A stretch of 64,000 nt of DNA, taken from Ciceribacter sp. L1K22 (GTDB taxonomy: Bacteria > Pseudomonadota > Alphaproteobacteria > Rhizobiales > Rhizobiaceae). The number at the start of each line of letters is the position of its first letter. Position 1 is the stretch's first letter. The stretch spans positions 374,177-438,176 of the forward strand of contig NZ_JAGFPK010000001.1 in NCBI RefSeq assembly GCF_017599385.1, given 5' to 3'. Position numbers and translations under genes: made by a program. Below, piece by piece: positions 8,595-16,435 of the stretch. The notes under the pieces are model-generated. The model was not told where the DNA came from. It did no database searches and worked only from the letters and a program-made list of their open reading frames with translations.

Positions 8595-10592
8595 TTAAGC
8601 ATCTGCCTTTTGCCGCCTCCACAGCCTCGGCCACTTCAATTTTTGTGGGGGTTCGGTTGATGACGCCCCCTGCCCCATCACTACCGGCTTGTGCGGCGTC
8701 TTGGCCCAATGGAACGGTCGCCGGCGGAGTTCGTAGACGGCGCGCCAGGCGGCGGCGGCCATCATCATCCAGTAGAGCGGCACGGCGAGCCAGCGCCAGC
8801 CGATCAGCCGCTTCTCGTAGCCGATCATGGCAACAGCGCCGAGGCCAAGAAAGCAGGCATAGGCGCCGAGCACGTTGACGATGTCGACGGCGATCAGCCC
8901 GACTTGCAGGAGGCTCAGCGGCGGCCGTGGCGCGCCCAGCATGGCGAAGACGGAGCTTAGAACCGTGATCAGCATCACCGGATGCAGGAGCGCCGAGAGC
9001 AGCATGCCGCCGACCAGCAGGTGGAAGACGACATAGGCCAGGAGACCCATCTCGCGCCTTGCCCGTCCGCCGTCGCGCATCACCACCAGCCAGGTTTGCA
9101 GCCAACCCTTGAACCAGCGGGTCCGCTGGCGCATCCAGACGCCCATCTCCGTCGGCGCGTCCTCCAGCGTCTGGCGCCGCAACACGCCGCAGCGATAGCC
9201 GAGACGATAGAGCCTGAGGCCGAGATCGGCATCCTCGGTGACGTTGTAAGGGTCCCAGCCGCCGACCTCGCGCAGGATGCGGGTGCGAAAATGATTGGAG
9301 GTCCCGCCGAGCGGCAGCGGCATGCGCAGGCGCGCCAGCACCGGCAGCAGCCCCCGGAACAGGCCCGCATACTCGACCGCGAACAGCGCACTCACCCAGG
9401 AGGCTTGCGCGTTGCTGATGATCAGCGGCGCCTGCAGGCAGGCCACCTTGTCCGGCATATGGCGGAAGCGGTGGCAGGCCTCGCGCAATTGCAGCGGATG
9501 CGGCCGGTCTTCGGCATCGTAGACGGCGACATACTCGCCTCGCGCGGCGCCGAGGACATAGCTCAGCGCCTTCGGCTTGGTCCTCGGCCCGATCGGCGGC
9601 ACCTCGACGATTTCGCAATGCGGGCCGGGCCGCAGCGCCCTCAGGGCATCGATCGTGTCCCGGTCGTCCGCCTCGCAGACGAGCTTGACGTCGAGACGGG
9701 ATTTCGGCCAGTCGAGCCGGTCGAGCGCCTTCAGCAGTTGGGCCGCCACAGGGGCTTCGCGGTAGAGCGCGACGATCACCGTATAGACCGGCAGATCCTC
9801 GTCCGGCGTGTGCCTGTCGATCGGCAAAAGCTCGCGAATGGCATAGAGCAGCGCACCGCCGCGCAGGGCAAGAGCCGCCAGATAGAAGCTGGAGACGCTG
9901 GCATGCAGCGCCAGCAGCACCGGGCCGCCAAACAAAGCAAGTCCGAGCCCGGCGCCGGCGCTTGCCGCTCCCAGCACGAAGCCCTGCAGGCCGGTCATGA
10001 CGATGCGGGCCGAGAAGCGCGGCTGCCGCTCGAACAGACTGGCGCTGACGTTGAGCGCCCGGCGTGTCTCGCCAGCCTTCCAGACGGCGGCACGCATCGC
10101 CGAGGGCGTCGTCACCACAAGGCTTTTCGACAATGTCGGCATCGCGGCGATGCTGTCGAGCAGGTTTTCCATCCGTCCCGCCTGGGGGATGATGGCAACC
10201 GAGGGGGCGCGGCGTCGATCGTAGACCCTCAGCATTGTCGGCCGCTGCAACAGGACGTCCATGCCTTCGACATCCATGACGGCTTCCGGGTCGAGCGCGT
10301 CGACGAAGGGAAGCCCAGCAAGCCGGGCGAGCGCCGCATAGTAGGCCTCCTCTCGGATCCAGCCGGTCGCGAGAAGTTCCTGCTCGATTGTCGTTCCGCG
10401 CCGCGCCGCATTGTCGGCGGCGGCCGCTATGGCCGGCTTGGAGAACCCGAGGCGTTTCAGGATGCGGCACTCGGCGCTGTCTTCCGGAAACTCCCCGACC
10501 TCCGGACCTGGAGCCAAAACCGCTCCAACCGTTCGCGTGGCGCCGACATAGGTACCCTGCTCGCGGAAACCGCGATATTCCCCAAATCGCAC
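8595..10592 (-). CDS. Membrane glycosyltransferase, family 2, with N-terminal GspE/MshEN-like domain
   Basis: About 665 residues. The N-terminal part (LKRLGFSKPAIAAAADNAARR, then LARLAGLPFVDALDPEAV) resembles the GspE/MshEN domain that binds nucleotides such as c-di-GMP in related proteins. A hydrophobic pair leads to a GT2 catalytic domain with VCEADDRDT, AVYDAEDRPHP, TEDADLGLRLYRLG and the processive-type QRTRW. Several C-terminal membrane helices follow. The layout matches phage N4 adsorption protein B-like enzymes, so it probably makes a surface or exported polysaccharide. The start is uncertain: the frame is open to GTG 10685, which would overlap the divergent gene, and TTG 10517 has a better ribosome site. 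Confidence 0.8.
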   Translation of the reverse strand: MRFGEYRGFREQGTYVGATRTVGAVLAPGPEVGEFPEDSAECRILKRLGFSKPAIAAAADNAARRGTTIEQELLATGWIREEAYYAALARLAGLPFVDALDPEAVMDVEGMDVLLQRPTMLRVYDRRRAPSVAIIPQAGRMENLLDSIAAMPTLSKSLVVTTPSAMRAAVWKAGETRRALNVSASLFERQPRFSARIVMTGLQGFVLGAASAGAGLGLALFGGPVLLALHASVSSFYLAALALRGGALLYAIRELLPIDRHTPDEDLPVYTVIVALYREAPVAAQLLKALDRLDWPKSRLDVKLVCEADDRDTIDALRALRPGPHCEIVEVPPIGPRTKPKALSYVLGAARGEYVAVYDAEDRPHPLQLREACHRFRHMPDKVACLQAPLIISNAQASWVSALFAVEYAGLFRGLLPVLARLRMPLPLGGTSNHFRTRILREVGGWDPYNVTEDADLGLRLYRLGYRCGVLRRQTLEDAPTEMGVWMRQRTRWFKGWLQTWLVVMRDGGRARREMGLLAYVVFHLLVGGMLLSALLHPVMLITVLSSVFAMLGAPRPPLSLLQVGLIAVDIVNVLGAYACFLGLGAVAMIGYEKRLIGWRWLAVPLYWMMMAAAAWRAVYELRRRPFHWAKTPHKPVVMGQGASSTEPPQKLKWPRLWRRQKADA

Positions 10593-10652
10593 TTGTCTGC
10601 TAAAGCGTCGCCAGAACGGAAACGCCCCCCGGCCTCGATCAGGCGTAGGATA

Positions 10653-11579
10653 ATGGTACAATCTGAAGTTACACCCCTCAAACACTGGGGGAGGTCTGTG
10701 CGGCGGCTGATGCTTGTGCTTTCATTTGCCCTGCCGATCACGCCGCAGGCCACACAAGCGGCGGATTCGCCGATGCCGCTGCTGTTCGACAAGCGCGAGC
10801 GCCTGCCGCGCCCCGACCTTTCAGCGGTGCTCCGGCTGCGCTTCCTGACCTCGACCGATTTCCCGCCATTCAACTTCGCCGACCAGACCGGGCGTCTGGC
10901 TGGTTTCCACGTCGACCTCGCCCGCGAGCTCTGCGCCGAGCTCGGGCTGGAGGCGAAGTGCCAGATCCAGGCCCTGCCCTATGGCGATCTCGCCAATGCG
11001 CTGGCCGAGGGCCAGGGAGAGGCCGTGATCGCCGGCGTTGCTCCGACGGAGGCGCTTCGCGCGCGCTTTTCGTTTTCGCGACCGTTCATGATGCTGCCGG
11101 CGCGTTTCGTCGTCAGCCGGCGGGCCACGCTGTCCGGCGAGGATGCCCGCGCGCTCTTCGGAAAGACGGTCGGCGTGGTCGGCGGCACCGCGCATGAGGC
11201 GATGTTGAAGGCCTATTTCCCGACGCTCAAGCCGAAGGCGTTCGAGGACCGGGCCGCGCTCTATTCCGCCTTGATCGAAGGCGATGTCGAGGCCGGCTTC
11301 GCCGATGCGCTGCAACTGAGCTTCTGGGCGAACGCCACCGCTTCGCAAAGCTGCTGCCGGCTGTTCGACGGTCCCTATTTTTCGCAGGACTTCCTGGGTG
11401 AAGGCTTGACGGTGATGGTCACGCGCTCGGATCCGCGGGTCGTCGAGGCGATCGACAGCGGTCTTGCGGCACTCTCACGCGACGGGCGCCTGCAGGAGAT
11501 CTACCTTCGGTATTTTCCCTATGATCTCTATAGCCAGCCGGCGGGCGCGATCGCGCCCGGCAGTCAGGCCTTGCGGTAA
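10653..11579 (+). CDS. Periplasmic amino-acid-type solute-binding protein
   Basis: 308-residue extracellular solute-binding protein family 3. A basic N-terminus and hydrophobic stretch (RRLMLVLSFALPITPQATQA) form a signal peptide. The mature domain shows LRFLTSTDFPPFNFADQTGRLAGFHVDLARELCAELG, then IAGVAPTEALRARFSFSRPF and VGVVGGTAHEAML, typical of polar amino acid receptors. No permease or ATPase lies next to it, so it may be an orphan receptor. ATG 10653 is taken; ATG 10710 is an alternative. It is divergent from the glycosyltransferase. Confidence 0.85.
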   Translation: MVQSEVTPLKHWGRSVRRLMLVLSFALPITPQATQAADSPMPLLFDKRERLPRPDLSAVLRLRFLTSTDFPPFNFADQTGRLAGFHVDLARELCAELGLEAKCQIQALPYGDLANALAEGQGEAVIAGVAPTEALRARFSFSRPFMMLPARFVVSRRATLSGEDARALFGKTVGVVGGTAHEAMLKAYFPTLKPKAFEDRAALYSALIEGDVEAGFADALQLSFWANATASQSCCRLFDGPYFSQDFLGEGLTVMVTRSDPRVVEAIDSGLAALSRDGRLQEIYLRYFPYDLYSQPAGAIAPGSQALR

Positions 11580-11977
11580 CGGGCGATCGCGCTGCGCTCC
11601 AGCGCGGCGCAGGTCAGCTTATCAAGCCCGAGCCGGTCGCGCAGAAGCTGCAACAACCGGATTTCCGCCTGGTTGACCGAGAGATCGACGGCGGCGACTT
11701 CCACCGCCACCGCATAGGCCGTATCGTAGAGGCGGGGCGGCAAAGCGTCGCGGATAATCTCGAGCGCGATGTCGAGGCCTTCCGGGCCGCCGAGGATTTC
11801 GGCGCAGCGCTGCGACACGAGGATCAGGTTTTCCTTGTCATAGCCTTCGAAGACCGGGAGCACGTCGATCAGTTGGCCGATGCGCAGCAGTTCGCGATCG
11901 GGCATGGCGCTGTCGACCGCCGAAATCATCACCATGGCGAAGATCAGCGCGTCGTGGTGGGTGAACTGTTCCTTCAT
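11564..11977 (-). CDS. TerB-like tellurite resistance family protein
   Basis: 137-residue all-helical protein resembling the TerB/DjlA N-terminal family: ALIFAMVMISAVDSAMPDRELLRIGQLIDVLPVFEG, then VAAVDLSVNQAEIRLLQLLRDRLGLD, where acidic residues could bind metal. Function in rhizobia is unknown. The frame runs upstream in poor-quality sequence; ATG 11977 is the first residue of the conserved region. Its end overlaps the end of the convergent binding-protein gene by 16 bp. Confidence 0.82.
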   Translation of the reverse strand: MKEQFTHHDALIFAMVMISAVDSAMPDRELLRIGQLIDVLPVFEGYDKENLILVSQRCAEILGGPEGLDIALEIIRDALPPRLYDTAYAVAVEVAAVDLSVNQAEIRLLQLLRDRLGLDKLTCAALERSAIARYRKA

Positions 11978-12098
11978 CTCATTCTCGTCCTTGCCTGTCC
12001 TGCCTGCGCTCCAACCTGCCTGAGGCACGGGCGCGTTTTCGGGCGGCACACTATCGGAAGTCCGCCGCGATGCAAGCCATCGCGGCGGGTCCGGCCGA

Positions 12099-12770
12099 TC
12101 ACGGCTGTGAGCCGGCCACGCGCGGATCGCTACCCCACAGCCCCTTCGTCGATGCCTTCGCCGCCTCGCCCGCCGCTTCGAGGCCGGAGCCGGATATCGG
12201 CTTCGCCCAGCCGTTTTCCGCCAGCCACAGGCCGATATCGGCATTGCCGACACGACAGGTGGTGAGCATCTCGGCGCCATCCCCTTCGGTGCCGTTGTCA
12301 CAGGCGATCGTGCGGTTTCGCACCAGCATGCGCTGGCGCGTCAGCGCCACCATGCCGCAGGGCCAGCTTCCACCGCGGGGCGCATCGCAGACCGTCGACG
12401 GGGCGAGCGGTTCCAGGCCGCGCAAGCGCACGATCCGGTCGCCGCTGCGAAACAGCCCGACCTCCAGGCTGACGGGACGGGGCAGGAGCACCACGGCAAC
12501 GCGGGCGGTCGGCTTCGGCTCCGGCTGGCGGGAGGCAATGCGTTCGAGCGCGGTCGCGCCTTCGGCAAAGGGTGCGGCGAACCGCGCCGGGTCGATCGGT
12601 CGGGCGTTGCGCGTCTCGATGACAGCAGCGGCTGCGGCCGGGGCCGGCGTTTCATCCGCCGGAGCCGGCGCGGACGGCCGGTCCCGCAAACGCTCGCCCG
12701 CTCCCACCATCAACACTGCCATCACCAGAACGCCCGCAAGTCCGACGCCGACCGTGCCGAGCAAACGCAT
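12099..12770 (-). CDS. Membrane-anchored thermonuclease-fold protein, probably inactive
   Basis: 223 residues. The N-terminal hydrophobic segment (LLGTVGVGLAGVLVMAVLMV) is a signal anchor, followed by an Ala/Pro-rich linker. The C-terminal part resembles staphylococcal nuclease: GDRIVRLRGLEPLAPSTVC, GMVALTRQRMLVRNRTIAC and ADIGLWLAENGWAKP. The usual Asp-x-Pro-Glu of the active site (GIDAPE) is replaced by GLEPLAP, so catalysis is doubtful. Four cysteines could form disulfides in the periplasm. It is followed by the TerB-like gene and lies 12 bp from the S24 regulator gene upstream on the same strand. Confidence 0.8.
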   Translation of the reverse strand: MRLLGTVGVGLAGVLVMAVLMVGAGERLRDRPSAPAPADETPAPAAAAAVIETRNARPIDPARFAAPFAEGATALERIASRQPEPKPTARVAVVLLPRPVSLEVGLFRSGDRIVRLRGLEPLAPSTVCDAPRGGSWPCGMVALTRQRMLVRNRTIACDNGTEGDGAEMLTTCRVGNADIGLWLAENGWAKPISGSGLEAAGEAAKASTKGLWGSDPRVAGSQP

Positions 12771-12782
12771 AGGGCGAAATTC

Positions 12783-13442
12783 CTATTGGCTCGCCCAGAC
12801 GATCCGGGCCATCCATTCGACGTCCTTGAGGTCGAACTGGCGGTTCGGGTGCTCGGGGTTCAGCGACAGAAGTTCGATCGAGCGGGGCGTCTGGCGAGCC
12901 AGCACCTTTGCCATCACCTCTCCGTCACGGGTCTTGACGACGACGCGATCGCCGCGCCGCACCTGGGCGCCCGGCTGGACGATCAACACGTCGCCGTCTC
13001 GGTAAAGCGGCAGCATACTGTCGCCCTGGATCTCGAGCGCATAGGCGCCTGCGGCCTCGCCCGGCGAAGCCGGAAACTCGACGACATCCCAGCCCTGACC
13101 GACGGGAAAGCCGCCATCGTCGAAAAAGCCACCGGCGCCGGCCTGGGCAAAGCCGAGCAGCGGTATCGCGTCCGACCGCCGGCCGCCATCGGCACCCGGT
13201 GACAGCGAGATGCCGCCGCGCACGAAGGACATGAACTGGTCGAGGCTCGCCCCGGTCGCCTCCAGCACCTTGGCGATCGATTCCGTCGAGGGCCAGCGCA
13301 TCCGTCCGTCGGGACCGACGCGCTTGGACTTGTTGAACGACGTCGGATCGAGGCCGGCACGGCGCGCAAGCCCCGATGGCGAGAGATCATGACTCTCCGC
13401 CAGCCGGTCTATGGCTTTCCAGATATTGTCGTGCGACAGCAT
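12783..13442 (-). CDS. S24-family helix-turn-helix transcriptional regulator (LexA/CI-like)
   Basis: 219 residues. The N-terminal helix-turn-helix (about 8-70: LAESHDLSPSGLARRAGLDP) is followed by a LexA-like S24 peptidase domain. The nucleophile Ser142 lies in EIQGDSMLPLY and the general-base Lys179 in GEVMAKVLAR. An Ala-Gly pair near 101-102 (FAQAGAGG) is a possible self-cleavage site, as in LexA and phage repressors. No phage genes surround it, so this is a chromosomal regulator that may respond to DNA damage or another signal. The 12-bp gap to the thermonuclease-like gene suggests co-transcription. Confidence 0.85.
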   Translation of the reverse strand: MLSHDNIWKAIDRLAESHDLSPSGLARRAGLDPTSFNKSKRVGPDGRMRWPSTESIAKVLEATGASLDQFMSFVRGGISLSPGADGGRRSDAIPLLGFAQAGAGGFFDDGGFPVGQGWDVVEFPASPGEAAGAYALEIQGDSMLPLYRDGDVLIVQPGAQVRRGDRVVVKTRDGEVMAKVLARQTPRSIELLSLNPEHPNRQFDLKDVEWMARIVWASQ

Positions 13443-13543
13443 GGCAGAACCCGAACGAGGCGGCCGGAAGGCCCGGCCCGTCAGGCAAATCTAGCCGAGA
13501 CGATGAGCGGAGTAAAGGAATAAAATCCTCTTTCCCCGGCCCG

Positions 13544-14191
13544 TCAGGCCACCATCGCCATGTTGATCTTGCCGAGCTGGATAACGGCCTGGGTGCGGCT
13601 GTCGACCTTGAGCTTCAGCAGGATCGCCGAGACGTGGGCCTTGATCGTCGCTTCCGAGACGCCGAGCTCGTAGGCGATCTGCTTGTTCAGCAGCCCCTCG
13701 CCCAGCATCCCCAGAACGCGGCTCTGCTGCGGCGTCAGGGTGCGCAAGCGGTTGATCAGGTCGGTGACGTCGGAATCGGGTTCGGGCCCGTCCTGATAGC
13801 TTTCCGGCGTCCAGATGTCGCCTTCGAGGACGGACTGGATCGCGGCGCGGATTTCATCGATGCCGGAGGACTTCGAGATGAAGCCCGAAGCACCGAGTTC
13901 CAGCGCGCGGCGGATGGTGGCAGGGTCGTCGGTCGCCGAGACGATGACGATCGGCAGGCTGGAGAATTCGGCCCGGAGCGACATCAGGCCGGAGAAGCCG
14001 CTGACGCCAGGCATCGCCAGATCGAGCAGCATCAGGTCGGCGTCGCCATGGTCGGTGGCGGCGCGGCGGGCAGCATCGAAGTCTCCCGCCTCGATGATTT
14101 CCTGCGTGCCATCCATGCCCGTCACGGCCTGCCGAAGCGCGCCGCGAAACAACGGATGATCGTCTGCGATGATGATTTTGATCGCTGTCAT
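13544..14191 (-). CDS. LuxR/NarL-type response regulator
   Basis: 215 residues. The receiver domain has the acidic pair IIADDHPLF, phosphoacceptor Asp57 in LMLLDLAMPG and a Lys in GFISKSSG. The NarL-type helix-turn-helix at the C-terminus includes LTPQQSRVLGMLGEGLLNKQIAYELGVSEATIKAHVSAIL. ATG 14191 follows GGGAGGGGG and is preferred over the longer frame. No histidine kinase gene is adjacent, so its partner is unknown. It is divergent from the glycerophosphodiesterase gene. Confidence 0.9.
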   Translation of the reverse strand: MTAIKIIIADDHPLFRGALRQAVTGMDGTQEIIEAGDFDAARRAATDHGDADLMLLDLAMPGVSGFSGLMSLRAEFSSLPIVIVSATDDPATIRRALELGASGFISKSSGIDEIRAAIQSVLEGDIWTPESYQDGPEPDSDVTDLINRLRTLTPQQSRVLGMLGEGLLNKQIAYELGVSEATIKAHVSAILLKLKVDSRTQAVIQLGKINMAMVA

Positions 14192-14359
14192 GCCAGAGCC
14201 CCCTCCCAAGAGCGAAGTCTTCCGAGCCGCGCAAGCGGACACGCCGACATTTATCCATATCGAACCTTATATACAATAGTCTAGGGTCGCGCGAAACGGG
14301 CATTTGAAGGGTCGTCAACCGACGGAAGATGAGACTGCGTCGCAAAGAGCGGCTCCGTA

Positions 14360-14399
14360 TCGTCACCGATCCTTCATCGGTTCTTCACGTCCCTGTCAC
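14360..14399 (+). promoter_or_regulatory. Candidate PhoB box array (four half-sites)
   Basis: Heptamers TCGTCAC (14360), CCTTCAT (14371), TCTTCAC (14382) and CTGTCAC (14393) repeat with an exact 11-bp period. They resemble the CTGTCAT half-sites that PhoB binds as tandem dimers. The last ends 48 bp before the start of a glycerophosphodiesterase, a typical phosphate-starvation gene. Confidence 0.7.
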
Positions 14400-14447
14400 G
14401 CGAAGCGGCTATCCGGCGGTCGACCGAGACCTCCCGGAGTGCCGACC

Positions 14448-15488
14448 ATGCGCCTCACCCCGCCGATCCTCGCCCTTCTCCTGACACTCGTTCCCTCGCT
14501 TGCCGGAACGACCGCTCCGGTCCTTTCCGAAGACGGCGGCATCGCCCGAATGATCGCCGAACGACTTGGCGACGCCAACGGCTTTCGCGACCACGTGATG
14601 GTGGTGGCGCACCGGGCCGGCTGGAAGATCGGCGATCGTCCGGTCCGGGCGGAGAATTCCCGCGCGGCGATCCTGCATGCAGCAGAGATCGGTGTCGACA
14701 TGGTGGAACTCGACGTGCGGCGGTCATCGGACGGCGTGCTCGTCGTCATGCACGACGCAACGCTGGACCGGACCACCACCTGTCAAGGCGAGGTCGCGCG
14801 GTACAGCCTCGCGGCGCTGCGCGGCTGCCATCTCGTCGTCGAGGGATCGCAAGAGGTGACGGCGGAGACCGTGCCGACGCTTGCCGAGATGCTGGCTGTG
14901 GCGCGGGGACGCATTCTCGTCAACATCGACAACAAGCTCGAACCGGAGGACTTGCCTGAAATCGCCCAGGTTGCACGCGGTCTTTCCATGACCGACGGCG
15001 TGCTTTTGAAAATGGCGGTCTGGGACGAGGAGCGGCTGCGGCGGGCGATCGCGGTCCGGACCAGGATCGGCAACGGCCTCGCCTTCATGCCGATCTTCGC
15101 CGACGACGCGGTCAATGACCCCGCCTTCATCGAGCGCGTCAACCGCCATCTTCTGGCGCCGGCGGCGGAAATGGTCGTGTGGCACAAGAATCCGGCGCAG
15201 GCGATCACGCCAGACGGCGGGGCACTGTTTTCACGGCAGGCCCAGGCCGTGGCGATCCGCACGAATGCGCATCTCTGGATCAATACCTATCCGATCACCG
15301 ACCGGCCTGAGGGCATGGTCGCGGGCGGGCGCGGCGATGGTCTCGCCTGGCGCGAGAACCGGCAGGACGAGGTCTACCGCTTCTGGGTGGAGCGCGGCGC
15401 GACGATCATCCAGACCGACGAGCCGGAGGCGCTGATCGACTGGCTTGAGGCCAATGCGCTGCGCCGGCCCTACACCTTGACGAACTGA
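14448..15488 (+). CDS. Secreted glycerophosphodiester phosphodiesterase
   Basis: 346 residues with a signal peptide (MRLTPPILALLLTLVPSLAG). The GDPD TIM-barrel motifs are visible: VVAHRAGW, RAENSRAAI with the metal-binding Glu, MVELDVRRSSDGVLVVMHDATLDRTTTCQGE with catalytic His, and LVNIDNKL. It would hydrolyse glycerophosphodiesters in the periplasm to glycerol-3-phosphate. The Pho-box array upstream suggests induction by PhoB in low phosphate. ATG 14448 follows CGGAG; an upstream in-frame extension would cover the regulatory site. Confidence 0.9.
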   Translation: MRLTPPILALLLTLVPSLAGTTAPVLSEDGGIARMIAERLGDANGFRDHVMVVAHRAGWKIGDRPVRAENSRAAILHAAEIGVDMVELDVRRSSDGVLVVMHDATLDRTTTCQGEVARYSLAALRGCHLVVEGSQEVTAETVPTLAEMLAVARGRILVNIDNKLEPEDLPEIAQVARGLSMTDGVLLKMAVWDEERLRRAIAVRTRIGNGLAFMPIFADDAVNDPAFIERVNRHLLAPAAEMVVWHKNPAQAITPDGGALFSRQAQAVAIRTNAHLWINTYPITDRPEGMVAGGRGDGLAWRENRQDEVYRFWVERGATIIQTDEPEALIDWLEANALRRPYTLTN

Positions 15489-15653
15489 GCCAAGCGCAAG
15501 CCTGCAGCGGACATCCGCGAGGGTCGCTTACGCGCCGCCAGCCTCACCGAAGTAAAAATCCGGAATACACGGCGACGTTGTTTCCAATTTTACTCAACTT
15601 TACTTTGGCTTTCGCGAAAATCCAAACAAAAAGTTAATGAGCGATTTCTAACG

Positions 15654-15668
15654 TTAAAGCTCTCTTAA
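15654..15668 (+). promoter_or_regulatory. CtrA box TTAA-N7-TTAA
   Basis: TTAA 15654-15657 and TTAA 15665-15668 are separated by exactly 7 bases, the consensus for the cell-cycle regulator CtrA, 42 bp upstream of the Cache-like protein start. CtrA controls flagellar and chemotaxis genes in many alphaproteobacteria. Confidence 0.55.
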
Positions 15669-15709
15669 GGAGTGATGCCTATATTTGGTACGCATAAAGG
15701 AGATGAATC

Positions 15710-16324
15710 ATGCGTACCACCCTTATGCCCCTATACGGAGCGGCCATGATGCTGCTCTCCGCGACAGTCGCCAGCGCCGAACCGCCGATGCCCGATGTGA
15801 AGGGTCTCGTGACGCCGGAACTGGTGAAGACCATGCGCGAGTTTATCGAGACCGATATCGTGCGGATGTCGGTCCAGGCCCAGAACGACCGGCTGACGAA
15901 GCTCGACCAGGCTGCGATCGACAAGCTCGACGAGCAGTGGAAGAAGGAACGCGAAGACGCCGACAAGCCGCTGATCGCAGCGACGCTGTCCAATCCGCTG
16001 TCCGTCTATCTCGCCCGCATGCAGGGCCGCTCGCTCGGTCTTTATGCCGAAATCTTCGTGATGGACCAGAACGGCCTGAACGTCGGACAGAGCTCGATCA
16101 CCAGCGACTTCTGGCAGGGTGACGAAGGCAAGTTCCAGAACACCTTCGACGTCGGCAAGGATGCCCTTTTCGTCGACGAGCCGGAATGGGACGAGGACAA
16201 CAAGATCTGGCGTAACCAGGTGAGCTTTACGCTCAACGATGCGTCCGGAGCCAAGCAGATCGGCGCGGTGACGGTGGAACTCAACCTCACCGAACTCGAG
16301 CGCCGCGCCCAGGCGGGCTCCTGA
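15710..16324 (+). CDS. Lone periplasmic Cache/PDC-like sensor protein
   Basis: 204 residues with a cleavable signal peptide (LMPLYGAAMMLLSATVASA). The middle and end (LYAEIFVMDQNGLNVG, then SITSDFWQGDEGKFQNTF and GAKQIGAVTVELNLTEL) look like a PDC/Cache ligand-binding fold, but no membrane anchor or signalling domain follows. A charged helical stretch lies at about 35-90. It stands 111 bp upstream of a chemoreceptor on the same strand and could be a soluble ligand receptor for it. AAAGGAG precedes ATG 15710. A CtrA box lies upstream. Confidence 0.75.
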   Translation: MRTTLMPLYGAAMMLLSATVASAEPPMPDVKGLVTPELVKTMREFIETDIVRMSVQAQNDRLTKLDQAAIDKLDEQWKKEREDADKPLIAATLSNPLSVYLARMQGRSLGLYAEIFVMDQNGLNVGQSSITSDFWQGDEGKFQNTFDVGKDALFVDEPEWDEDNKIWRNQVSFTLNDASGAKQIGAVTVELNLTELERRAQAGS

Positions 16325-16435
16325 TACCAACCGGCGGCGCTGCCCCGGCGGGGGATGACGGCGCCGCTTAAAAGCGCAACCGGCGGGGACAGAGGCGGAC
16401 GGCCGCGCTCGCAGACTACATAACCGAGGTTCATC

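Noticed and set aside
8982-10652. Upstream extension of the binding-protein frame
   Set aside because: It runs antisense through the glycosyltransferase and has no family similarity; the signal peptide begins at 10653.
12783-13442. Prophage, suggested by the CI-like S24 repressor
   Set aside because: No phage structural, integrase or lysis genes nearby; surroundings are ordinary chromosomal genes.
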